Positions 53,962 through 61,791 of a stretch of DNA of 64,000 nt are shown here, one piece after another. A program made the position numbers and the translations under genes. Below the pieces are notes generated by a model, which did no database searches, was not told the origin of the DNA, and saw only the letters and a list, made by a program, of their open reading frames with translations. How positions within the stretch are numbered: the stretch's first letter is position 1; each line of letters begins with the position of its first letter. Where the stretch lies: the NCBI RefSeq assembly GCF_009192765.1, contig NZ_VOHQ01000016.1, positions 1 through 64,000 on the forward strand, given 5' to 3'. Source of the DNA: Agriterribacter humi. GTDB taxonomy: Bacteria; Bacteroidota; Bacteroidia; Chitinophagales; Chitinophagaceae.

Positions 53962-54627
53962 TCATTCATTACCGGATTTTGCCCCGGGGAGCCTGCTCCT
54001 GATCCACTTGATCTGCCCGTTATGGTTCGATTCGTGCTCGCAAACATGAAACCATTTACAGTAATTATTGGTAGGCTGACTATCAAAAAATGCCGGATCA
54101 GTTGCCATCAGCCACTTGTCGTCACGTTTCTTAAATTCCGCTATTGTTTTTTCCCTGGTTTCTTTTAAAACCGCAAGGTAATAATCCAGGTTGTTGCCTT
54201 TAATCTTGTTACGGCCTTCATCTCCCAATGTCATAGCCGCCCCCCAGGTTGCTTTTTCTTTTTCGTTATAATCCTGCCGGCCTTCAAAAGTATTGGCCTG
54301 GTAAAAAGCTTCCGTAGCAGCCAAATGTAAAAGCATAGCGCCTATGGTGTTGGATTTCGCGTCATGCAAATAATCAAGGTCTTCCTTTTTCATGTTGGCA
54401 ACCGAATGTAAAACCGCAGTGCGCATCCAGTTCATCATAGAAACAAGCGTTCCTATCTGTGGTGAAAATCCTTCTTTAGGCCCAATGATATGAATACTTT
54501 CCACCGGCAACTTATCGTTAGCCCGGCTCATTTGAGGAAACCATGCCAGACCTGTGAGACCGGTAGAGATAACCGCAGTTGATTTAATAAACTGTCTGCG
54601 ACCGGCACCTTTTATTATCTTTTCCAT
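53962..54627 (-). CDS. DinB-family protein with Tat-like signal
   Basis: The ~221-residue protein begins with a twin-arginine-type signal (GRRQFIKSTAVISTGLTGLA). A DinB/YfiT four-helix bundle follows (FSPQIGTLVSMMNWMRTAVL, AMLLHLAATEAFYQANTF, FHVCEHESNHNGQIKWIRSR). Histidines in LLHLAATE and HESNHNG are candidate metal ligands. It should be exported. DinB proteins are thiol-transferase-like with unclear roles. The start is set at 54627. Confidence 0.82.
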   Translation of the reverse strand: MEKIIKGAGRRQFIKSTAVISTGLTGLAWFPQMSRANDKLPVESIHIIGPKEGFSPQIGTLVSMMNWMRTAVLHSVANMKKEDLDYLHDAKSNTIGAMLLHLAATEAFYQANTFEGRQDYNEKEKATWGAAMTLGDEGRNKIKGNNLDYYLAVLKETREKTIAEFKKRDDKWLMATDPAFFDSQPTNNYCKWFHVCEHESNHNGQIKWIRSRLPGAKSGNE

Positions 54628-54791
54628 AAAATGTTTTTTTGTAAAAGTTAATGAAATGAAATGCCTCAAACGGCTTTGCAGCACCGGGACATATGAAGAG
54701 TATGTCCCGAAGCTCCATGCTGTTTTATTTATCACCTGAAGATAAGCAATAACTGGTTTTTATTATAATGGGATATTTAGCATTGAAGTGG

Positions 54792-56486
54792 CTATTCCGC
54801 CAATCTTATCCTGCATTTTACCGCTTCCTTTGCTAATTTGAGTGCAAACTGCAGTTGAACATCTTTATGCTGAATAACTTCCTCAATTTCCGGGATAACA
54901 GGATAATCGGGAATTATTCCCCGGTCTTTGTATTTAGTCTTTTTCACATTATTTACGTATTTGAATTTAGGAATAGTGATATTGATTTTACTGTTAGGTA
55001 ATATAACATTTTTTATTCCTCCGGAAGTATTGCCATAGTACCCTCCCCCTGTTTCTTCTCCAATAAATTTACCCCTGTTGTTGCTTTTTGCTATAGCACA
55101 AAAGTCTGCTGTTGTTGAAAAGCATAATCCATCAATCAAAAAGAAAACCTTCCCGGCAAAATTATTTTCTTGTGGTTTTTGCATACCAAGAAGCGGGTTG
55201 TCCTTTAATTGAATACTATTTGTGGTTGATTCGATAGAAGCGAAGTATTTAAAAGGCTTGTTTGCCAGATAAGAATAAAGCAAGGCGCCATAGTGATCTG
55301 CTCCGCCACTATTGCCACGAATGTCAATGATTAAATTATTAACTTTTTTGGTGTTAATTTCTTTAAATGCGGTTTCCAGAAAGTTGTTGAAATTTTGTTG
55401 TGCGCCGTTTAACCTGTTGTCATCAAAAGAATGTACAGTTAGCAAAGCAATATTGTTTTGAGGAAACTCCAATTGCAAAGGCTTTATGTCTGCGGATTGA
55501 TTTCGGTCAGCACATTCAAAATCTTTTACAATTTCGGCAGCGATGTTAATGGTTTTAATCCCGGCTTTTGTGGTCTTATATTGAACGCAAAAAGAATCTT
55601 TGTTTCCAAAAATCCAGCGGTAAAGAAAAGGGAAAGCGCCGTTATTCAATACCTGGTTCTTTTTAGTCACAATTTTCCCGTCAGAAGGCAAATACCGCAA
55701 TAATGTATTTTTGATTTCTCCAATTGGCACATTATCAATAGCTAAAATTTCAGTTGCGGCCGGAAGTTCTCTGGCATTACTGCAAAGCACGTAGGCTTTA
55801 TTATGGATGAAGAAAGTTTGCAGTGGGAACATTTTCTCATTTGCAGGATAATAATTCATTAACAAACGTGGTATGTTCGTGCCGGTATGCCCATCTTCAA
55901 TGGAACTTATTAAGAACATGATTGATTTACCGAATTCTAATGCCGTCATAGAATGATTTAATGTAACAAAGCAACTGTCGAACAATCTGTCCATTTCCCT
56001 TTTTCCTTTGTAGCGGTATAATCCGGCATGCTCATTTTGCAATGCCTTGCGGAAAATTGTAAAATCCTGTTTTAACATTTGTTCTTCCATCGGTTTTAAA
56101 GAAACCGTATTCACCTCAGTTTCTTTCACGGTTCTCATCGTCGATATCCGGGTGTAGCAAGTATCTGTATTATTCAATACAATCAAAAAATCATACTTCT
56201 TTCCTGCAACCACATTAAAGGAAATAGAATCTGTATCGGTGTAAAAGGTTATCCTTTTTTCACTTACGGGCTCCAAAGCATAATAAACATCGGGTTTCAC
56301 GTCCGGCGAGAGGTTCCATACAGCTTTTTGAAAAACCTCTCCGTCCCGCACGTCCACTTTTTCTGATGTGGCATTTATTATGGGCAGTTTTTGCTGGGCA
56401 AAAACAGTTTGTACTGACAATAGCGTTATTGCACAGAGGGCCATACCTTTCCTATCCCACGTTGTGAGTAATTGAACTAGTTTCAT
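54792..56486 (-). CDS. S41-family (C-terminal-processing-like) secreted peptidase
   Basis: The 564-residue exported protein has a signal peptide (MALCAITLLSVQTVFA), an Ig-like N-terminal region and an S41/tail-specific protease domain: NLIIDIRGNSGGADHYGALL with the GNSGG loop, then DGLCFSTTADFCAIAKS holding the likely catalytic Ser, then KFIGEETGGGYYGN. It would cleave peptides in the periplasm or outside. No PDZ domain is obvious. Confidence 0.85.
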   Translation of the reverse strand: MKLVQLLTTWDRKGMALCAITLLSVQTVFAQQKLPIINATSEKVDVRDGEVFQKAVWNLSPDVKPDVYYALEPVSEKRITFYTDTDSISFNVVAGKKYDFLIVLNNTDTCYTRISTMRTVKETEVNTVSLKPMEEQMLKQDFTIFRKALQNEHAGLYRYKGKREMDRLFDSCFVTLNHSMTALEFGKSIMFLISSIEDGHTGTNIPRLLMNYYPANEKMFPLQTFFIHNKAYVLCSNARELPAATEILAIDNVPIGEIKNTLLRYLPSDGKIVTKKNQVLNNGAFPFLYRWIFGNKDSFCVQYKTTKAGIKTINIAAEIVKDFECADRNQSADIKPLQLEFPQNNIALLTVHSFDDNRLNGAQQNFNNFLETAFKEINTKKVNNLIIDIRGNSGGADHYGALLYSYLANKPFKYFASIESTTNSIQLKDNPLLGMQKPQENNFAGKVFFLIDGLCFSTTADFCAIAKSNNRGKFIGEETGGGYYGNTSGGIKNVILPNSKINITIPKFKYVNNVKKTKYKDRGIIPDYPVIPEIEEVIQHKDVQLQFALKLAKEAVKCRIRLAE

Positions 56487-56511
56487 ATTTATATATCTTA
56501 ATGGTGAAATG

Positions 56512-56934
56512 CTATCTTTCTGATCGCTTAAGGAAAAAGAAATAGCCTAAAAAACTGGCGGCAATGCAGAAGGCCATAATAGCTAAAGAGTGAATGCCTA
56601 AAGGGAGTGTATAATAAATGATGGTGAGCCCGGCTCCTAAACCTGCTAAAATTGCAAACCATTTAATGTTGGCATTTCTGTCTTCTTTAGGATTCGTTTG
56701 CAAAATAGACGAGACTATATTTTCAGGAATCCCTTTTTCTATAATTTTATTTTTAATGCGATACTCCATAATCCGTTTTAAAATCACCAGAATGAATATC
56801 ATAAAGAGCCCAAGCACAAAAATGGTAGCACATACATTAAAAATTTCTTTGTCAATTGCCGGGCTGTTAATGTTTTGGGCATTTGCAACAAATGGCGTGG
56901 CAATTATTGCTGTTATATTTATAGTCTTTTTCAT
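56512..56934 (-). CDS. DUF6249-like membrane protein, third gene of sigma operon
   Basis: The ~140-residue protein has three helices: KKTINITAIIATPFVANAQ (signal-like), EIFNVCATIFVLGLFMIFIL, then IKWFAILAGLGAGLTIIYYT and HSLAIMAFCIAASFLGYFFF. The middle motif RIKNKIIEKGIPENIVSSIL is typical of DUF6249. It lies 62 nt after the anti-sigma gene and is probably in its transcript. The start is set at 56934. Confidence 0.8.
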   Translation of the reverse strand: MKKTINITAIIATPFVANAQNINSPAIDKEIFNVCATIFVLGLFMIFILVILKRIMEYRIKNKIIEKGIPENIVSSILQTNPKEDRNANIKWFAILAGLGAGLTIIYYTLPLGIHSLAIMAFCIAASFLGYFFFLKRSER

Positions 56935-56996
56935 ACCTATTATTTTAATGTTTCCTGCTTCATTAGACAGGTGTATACATTGAATGTTGCAATAAT

Positions 56997-57446
56997 TCAA
57001 TAATATTTTAAGGTCTTCATTTTTGTCAGGTATTTTCGATACATATCAATACACAGGAATACTAAAAGCCCTGTAACCGTAGTAATGAGCAAATAACTTA
57101 ATATTGGTGTTATCCCCGAAAACAGTCTCAATAAGTTGGTTCCCAAAAAATAGAATATTGTGCAGCCGGAAAAAATAGCAATGCAAATAATAAAATAAAA
57201 GAATGCATTGCCATATGAAACCTTATGTTGGGTTTCAGGTAATTGCGCTATAACTAAATCAGCCAGGTTGAAATCAAAAACCGGTTTCTCCTGCTGATTA
57301 ATTCCTTCAAACAGAAGTGCATATTGCTGTGCTTTTACCTGGCAATTTGCACAATGCCGGATATGTTCTGTAATATAAATATCGCAATCTATTTTTTGCA
57401 AAGCATATTGCTGAATCTCAGCATCGTTAAGATGTTCGTTTGTCAT
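56997..57446 (-). CDS. Anti-sigma factor with zinc-finger-like domain
   Basis: The 149-residue protein has a cytoplasmic HC2-like motif (ITEHIRHCANCQVKAQQYAL, pattern HxxxHCxxC) near residue 30. Two or three membrane helices follow (NAFFYFIICIAIFSGCTIFY; LSYLLITTVTGLLVFLCIDM). It overlaps the sigma gene by 4 nt (ATGA), so it is translationally coupled and should hold the sigma factor at the membrane. Confidence 0.82.
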   Translation of the reverse strand: MTNEHLNDAEIQQYALQKIDCDIYITEHIRHCANCQVKAQQYALLFEGINQQEKPVFDFNLADLVIAQLPETQHKVSYGNAFFYFIICIAIFSGCTIFYFLGTNLLRLFSGITPILSYLLITTVTGLLVFLCIDMYRKYLTKMKTLKYY

Positions 57447-58048
57447 AACATATCCTTTTGATAAGAAAGGGATAAACTATCTTTTAGTGCTTTTCTTGCT
57501 CTGTACAAATAACTTTTTACCGTTCCCTCCGGCAGTTCAGTTATTTGTGCTATTTCAGCGTAGCTTAAATCTTCATTGTGATAAAGCATTATTAATGTTT
57601 TATAAACCGGAGAAAGTTTATCTATTTCAGTCTTTAAAATTTCAGAAAGCTCCTTTTTAAAAATGCGCTCTTCAGTTTGATTATCAAATGGGTTAGTTGC
57701 ATTACTTAAAAATACTCCGCTGACAGGCCCGTTATCATCGCTGATATTGCCGGGAAAAACTAATTTTTTCTTCTCAAGGTAGTTGATGCAGGTATTATAA
57801 GCAATTTGCCCGACCCAGGTAGAAAGTTTCGCCTGAAATTTGAAACTTGCCAGATTTTTAAATGTTTTTAAATAAATGTCCTGTGCAATGTCTTTCCTGT
57901 CTTCACTATACGGGATCATTCTAAAAATAATTTGAGCTACCAACCCTTCTGTATTTTTCATAATAGTCCTGAAAGCACTTGTGTCACCACATAATGCCTT
58001 ATCAACCATGTGTTGGTTTATCACATTATTTTCATTTTCATGGTTCAC
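57443..58048 (-). CDS. ECF sigma factor
   Basis: The 201-residue sigma-70 region 2/4 protein reads GDTSAFRTIMKNTEGLVAQI, IFRMIPYSEDRKDIAQDIYL (region 2) and KLSPVYKTLIMLYHNEDLSY, AEIAQITELPEGTVKSYLYR (region 4 HTH). It heads the operon sigma, anti-sigma, DUF6249. It probably directs transcription of this operon in response to an envelope signal; the S41 peptidase gene downstream on the same strand may belong to the regulon. Confidence 0.9.
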   Translation of the reverse strand: MNHENENNVINQHMVDKALCGDTSAFRTIMKNTEGLVAQIIFRMIPYSEDRKDIAQDIYLKTFKNLASFKFQAKLSTWVGQIAYNTCINYLEKKKLVFPGNISDDNGPVSGVFLSNATNPFDNQTEERIFKKELSEILKTEIDKLSPVYKTLIMLYHNEDLSYAEIAQITELPEGTVKSYLYRARKALKDSLSLSYQKDML

Positions 58049-58203
58049 TTACGGGTTAGACAGGTGAGGTTTAAAAATGTTGCAAAAACTGTCATTAAAT
58101 ACCTTTTTATTTAAGCTTCAACTACCGGGTGTCCCAAAGAATACATTTGCTTCCATGGGCGGCACACGTAGAATGCTCCAAATAGTTCTCATTAGTAGCG
58201 CAG

Positions 58204-58548
58204 CTATTGAACCTTCTTATTTTTTACGGATGCATTTTGTTGTGAACTTTTTTTTAGATGACTGTCTAACGAATCCAGCTTCTCCGTCCAGAACATCCTG
58301 TATTGTTCTACCCAGCCGGATACTTCCCGCAGCTTGTTTAACCGCGCCTCACAATACCGCTCCCGGCCTTTCTGGTTAATGATTATCAAACCGCACTCCG
58401 ATAGTATTTTAATATGCTTTGAAATGGCCGGGCGGCTTATATTGAACTGTTCGGCCACGGTTTTCAGGTTCATGGGTTGATTTGCGAGCAACTGTATGAT
58501 TTCCCTTCTTGTAGGATCCGCTATGGCCTGAAACGCATCTCTTCTCAT
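58204..58548 (-). CDS. ArsR-family transcriptional regulator
   Basis: The 114-residue winged-helix repressor reads RRDAFQAIADPTRREIIQLL, QFNISRPAISKHIKILSECG and LIIINQKGRERYCEARLNKL. No metal-ligand cluster is visible. It belongs to the subgroup usually linked to an AHSA1 gene, but the downstream 150 nt contain no such gene. The start is set by a TATATTTG box 33 nt upstream beside the palindrome TAACCGGTTA. Confidence 0.85.
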   Translation of the reverse strand: MRRDAFQAIADPTRREIIQLLANQPMNLKTVAEQFNISRPAISKHIKILSECGLIIINQKGRERYCEARLNKLREVSGWVEQYRMFWTEKLDSLDSHLKKSSQQNASVKNKKVQ

Positions 58549-58570
58549 GCTGTAAAATATATTATGTAAC

Positions 58571-58588
58571 TAACCGGTTACAAATATA
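58571..58588 (-). promoter_or_regulatory. ArsR promoter with palindromic operator
   Basis: TAACCGGTTA (58571-58580, perfect palindrome, within the longer GTAACTAACCGGTTAC dyad) touches the minus-strand -7 box TATATTTG (58581-58588). This is the same arrangement as the other ArsR promoter in the window. Confidence 0.65.
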
Positions 58589-58816
58589 CAATTTTGATAT
58601 GGTCCGATTTTTACTAAGTGTTTGGTGAAGACATGAACGACGGCAGAAGCATTGCCGGCAGCCACATTGCAGGACAGTGAACTGAATGCTGAAGTGTGCG
58701 ACGCAAGATAAGCTTCACCATATTGCTGTCGCCAGGTACAAAAAATATTCGCTAACCGCTGTTAACAACGATTATTTCATTTTACTATCCGGGCTTTTTC
58801 TCTCCGGCTATTCTTA

Positions 58817-59644
58817 TTACTTGTACCGCTTCATTTCTTGCACCAGCATTTTCGCAATAACGGCAAATCCTTTATCGGACGGATGAAGTCCATCATAGGT
58901 CATGTTGATGGCATCGGGCGGATAGGGATATTCATCGGTAGACGGATTAAAGGGAATATCAACGTACGCGGGATAGCGATAATTTTTATATGCACCAGTT
59001 TGGGGATCTTTCAAACGCTTATATTTCACCATATTTTTCAATGTAATGCCACTTTTGTTGTACAGGTCGGCAACAGGCATTTTTTCGTATTCCCCGATTG
59101 CAATAATGGCTTCTGCAAACTGCGATAGTTGCTGGCCATTCTTTTCTTTGTAGGAACCGTAAGCATTGTTGGTCATATCGGCAATGTACACAAAATCGCC
59201 ACGCTGCATGGGTGTAATAAGGATGATCTTCGCATTGCTGTTTAAGCTGCGGAGCTTGTTGATGATGATACGGAAAGAACCATACACGGTTTTATTACCG
59301 GTATTGTTTTGATAATCTGCCAGGGTACCGATGGGCCTGCCCTGCCACCAGTCGTTGGTGCCCAAAAAAATGGAATACACATCGGCTTTAACAATACCCA
59401 GCTTTTCAATTTCAGCAGCAATGCCACCGGAGGTCCAGCCATTATGCCCCTGGTTAACATATTGGATATGCGGCAGCTTTTCCACCACTCTTGTCATGTA
59501 TCCTTTTCTGACACGGTTACCTGTTTCATCGGTATGCTCATTCAAATAAGTAATGGAATCGCCAATGGCAACCCAGGTAATTTTTTTCTGCGTAAAAGCA
59601 GTAATGCAGCAAATAATAATGACAGCGAAAGCCAGTTTTTTCAT
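58817..59644 (-). CDS. SGNH/GDSL hydrolase, secreted
   Basis: The ~275-residue protein has a signal peptide (KKLAFAVIIICCITAFT). Block I is VAIGDSITYL with the catalytic Ser, block II the Gly of GWTSGG, block III FLGTNDWW, and block V DGLHPSDKGF with the catalytic Asp and His. It is a secreted esterase or carbohydrate deacetylase. The start is set at 59644. No polysaccharide cluster is adjacent, so the substrate is open. Confidence 0.9.
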   Translation of the reverse strand: MKKLAFAVIIICCITAFTQKKITWVAIGDSITYLNEHTDETGNRVRKGYMTRVVEKLPHIQYVNQGHNGWTSGGIAAEIEKLGIVKADVYSIFLGTNDWWQGRPIGTLADYQNNTGNKTVYGSFRIIINKLRSLNSNAKIILITPMQRGDFVYIADMTNNAYGSYKEKNGQQLSQFAEAIIAIGEYEKMPVADLYNKSGITLKNMVKYKRLKDPQTGAYKNYRYPAYVDIPFNPSTDEYPYPPDAINMTYDGLHPSDKGFAVIAKMLVQEMKRYK

Positions 59645-59747
59645 ATTGCGTTTGTTAAAAAGTACCTGCAATATACAGGAGCTCCCATTATTATGGGCTG
59701 ATTAATTTGCAGTAATGAATATGGAAGCGGAGCGGATGGCTCCATGG

Positions 59748-60092
59748 CTACAAAGATGCGGAAGCCTTTTTTAGCAGTTTGGCCAAAAGCGTATAATCAA
59801 CTTCCTGCCCTTCTGTGATGGTAGCTGTTTTCCGGTTGAGATCCGACATGGATTTAAAAAAACCTTTGATCTCTTCCAGCCCACCGGCATTAAATACCAT
59901 AAAAGAAACTTTATCTTTTGCGGCATGAATAACGCATGCGTAATGGCCATCCTTAAGATAATGCGGCTTTCCGTACTGCAGCCGTTCTTCCACTGCGGGA
60001 ATGGTTTTGAAAACAAGCTGGCGAAGCGATTCGCAAACTTCTACCTGCCATTGCTGTAATTTTTGAATGTACTGTGTTACTTCCTGGTTCAT
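59748..60092 (-). CDS. DUF1801 family protein
   Basis: The 114-residue protein reads EVTQYIQKLQQWQVEVCESL, RQLVFKTIPAVEERLQYGKP, YACVIHAAKDKVSFMVFNAG, MSDLNRKTATITEGQEVDYT. It matches DUF1801 (YdhG-like), a small cytoplasmic family of unknown role with a frataxin-like fold. It stands alone. Confidence 0.88.
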   Translation of the reverse strand: MNQEVTQYIQKLQQWQVEVCESLRQLVFKTIPAVEERLQYGKPHYLKDGHYACVIHAAKDKVSFMVFNAGGLEEIKGFFKSMSDLNRKTATITEGQEVDYTLLAKLLKKASASL

Positions 60093-60396
60093 ATGTATTG
60101 TTTATGTGTGGTGTGCTGAATTGCGATATGACTAATTTGACTGTCCTCTTTCAGTCCGGGAGAATATATACAGGGGTTAATCCTGGATAAATACCTCTTA
60201 CAGGAAAACTATGATCCCCGACTGAAGAAATTGCAATCGTTGTAATCATGCCTGCCATTATGGAGAGGATGAATCGCTTCATCATTATTTATTTAGGTGT
60301 ACTGTTGTTTCTGCGGAACAAAATTAATCCCGGGTATGCATTGCAAGCGGAGGGTAAATTGTCAATTACAGGGTTAAATGCGACAAATATGTATTA
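60093..60396. other. Intergenic region, no gene recognised
   Basis: About 300 nt. A plus-strand ORF of 68 codons (60248-60454) would overlap the end of the next gene and does not look coding. Nothing else is clear. Confidence 0.5.
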
Positions 60397-60744
60397 TTAC
60401 CCGGCCCTGTTTTTCTTCTTTTTTGAAGCAGCTTTGGGTTCAGCTTCGGAGTAGGCTGTATTTAACGCGTCAACCAGCATTGCCTTTTTTATTTTGGTAA
60501 GATCAATATATGTCCAGCCCTGCAATCCCCACTTATTGGGAACGGGGTATATAACGGATAAATCAAAAGCACAAAAAACGGATTGATCGGTTTGGGAAAA
60601 CTTCACACAGGCAAGCTTATCTTTTTCGGAAAGCGTGGCGAATATCTTCTTTTTCGTTCTGAACGCAACTTTCTCAAAATGAGGTTGCTCTTTCGTTTCC
60701 GGAAACGATAAAGCCAGTTGCCGGAATGTTTGTATGGAGATCAT
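60397..60744 (-). CDS. MmcQ/YjbR-family (DUF419) protein
   Basis: The ~115-residue protein reads ISIQTFRQLALSFPETKEQP, HFEKVAFRTKKKIFATLSEK, VPNKWGLQGWTYIDLTKIKK. It is the YjbR/CyaY-like fold family, probably DNA- or nucleotide-associated but unassigned. The tail is Lys-rich (PKAASKKKKNRAG). The start is set at 60744, with a TAACTTTG box 24 nt upstream. Confidence 0.88.
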   Translation of the reverse strand: MISIQTFRQLALSFPETKEQPHFEKVAFRTKKKIFATLSEKDKLACVKFSQTDQSVFCAFDLSVIYPVPNKWGLQGWTYIDLTKIKKAMLVDALNTAYSEAEPKAASKKKKNRAG

Positions 60745-60767
60745 ATATTTATTACTGTCTGTTTTTA

Positions 60768-60775
60768 CAAAGTTA
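60768..60775 (-). promoter_or_regulatory. -7 box (TAACTTTG) of MmcQ/YjbR gene
   Basis: The minus strand reads TAACTTTG, matching TAnnTTTG, 24 nt upstream of the ATG at 60744. Confidence 0.5.
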
Positions 60776-60902
60776 GTGAAGCAAAAATCCTCGAAGTTCA
60801 ACAATTCATCCGCAATTATTACAATTCATTCTTCCCGGGCTTGATGGCTGTGGCAATTTGATGTTGGTTTGCATCCTGAAATTAAAAACAAAAAAATTGG
60901 TT

Positions 60903-61709
60903 ATGCAAACTAGATTGAAGTTAAATCAAAAAGCAGTGCGTATTGTGCTGATGGCCGCTATACTGCTCTTTGCATCCTGTAAAAAAGACAAAAACCCTGA
61001 TCCGGCACCACCTCCGCCGCCGGTAAATCTTACACTACAGGAATATAGGGACGGGGAAGATTTTATGCGGTTCGAATACAACACAGACGGGTCGCTCAAA
61101 AAAGCTACCGTTAAAAATGACATCAATACTTCCGGGGATATTGTAGATTTCAGCATCAGCTACAATGCCGGCAAAATAAGCGAAGTGAACAGCAGCTCGG
61201 GCGAGAAAATTGTGCCGGTGTATGAAAACAACATTTTAAAACGGGCCGACTATTTTGTTGCCGGACAAAGAACAGGCTATACCAACTACCAGTTCGAAAA
61301 TGGTTCTGTTAAAAGAGCAACCATTTATGCGGGAGAAGGAAATGAGTACAACCCGATACTTGAATTTATTTATCAATATAACGGGAATGGCAATGTTATG
61401 GAAGGAACAATTATGGCAGGAACGGATACGCCGGGGCATATGGTGAGGGCGGGTCATGCAGAGATGCAATATGATCAAAAAACCAACCCACTGTATGTGC
61501 ATAAAGATTTTCTGGTATTCCTCTGGCAGGGCATTTCTAAAAACAATGCTGTAGTAGAAAATATTTATGATGCGCAATTAACATTGGAGGGCAGGTACCA
61601 ATATGAGTATACCTATAAATCAAACGGGCTGCCGGAAAAAGCCAGTGTTCAGATCGGCTTACCCGGGGAGCCCGGAACCACCAGCACAGTTGGATTTACA
61701 TATAAATAG
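60903..61709 (+). CDS. Hypothetical lipoprotein, RHS/YD-like beta strands
   Basis: The ~268-residue lipoprotein has a signal peptide (AVRIVLMAAILLFASC) with a clear lipobox and a Pro-rich linker (DPAPPPPPV). The body has repeated short beta motifs (MRFEYNTDGSLKKAT, IYQYNGNGNVMEGT, YEYTYKSNGLPEKAS), a pattern seen in DUF4595-like Bacteroidota lipoproteins. Function unknown. A strong terminator hairpin follows it. Confidence 0.8.
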   Translation: MQTRLKLNQKAVRIVLMAAILLFASCKKDKNPDPAPPPPPVNLTLQEYRDGEDFMRFEYNTDGSLKKATVKNDINTSGDIVDFSISYNAGKISEVNSSSGEKIVPVYENNILKRADYFVAGQRTGYTNYQFENGSVKRATIYAGEGNEYNPILEFIYQYNGNGNVMEGTIMAGTDTPGHMVRAGHAEMQYDQKTNPLYVHKDFLVFLWQGISKNNAVVENIYDAQLTLEGRYQYEYTYKSNGLPEKASVQIGLPGEPGTTSTVGFTYK

Positions 61710-61728
61710 GTAATCGTTCAGAGCAGGC

Positions 61729-61759
61729 AAAAAGCAGCCGCCGCAGGGTGGCTGTTTTT
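61729..61759 (+). terminator. Intrinsic terminator after lipoprotein gene
   Basis: The stem CAGCCGCC / GGTGGCTG with loop GCAG (61735-61754) is followed by TTTTT and preceded by AAAAA. It can therefore act on both strands and serve the convergent gene at 61792. Confidence 0.8.
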
Positions 61760-61791
61760 GTATCTTTATACTGTACCAGCTTCTCTTCTCA

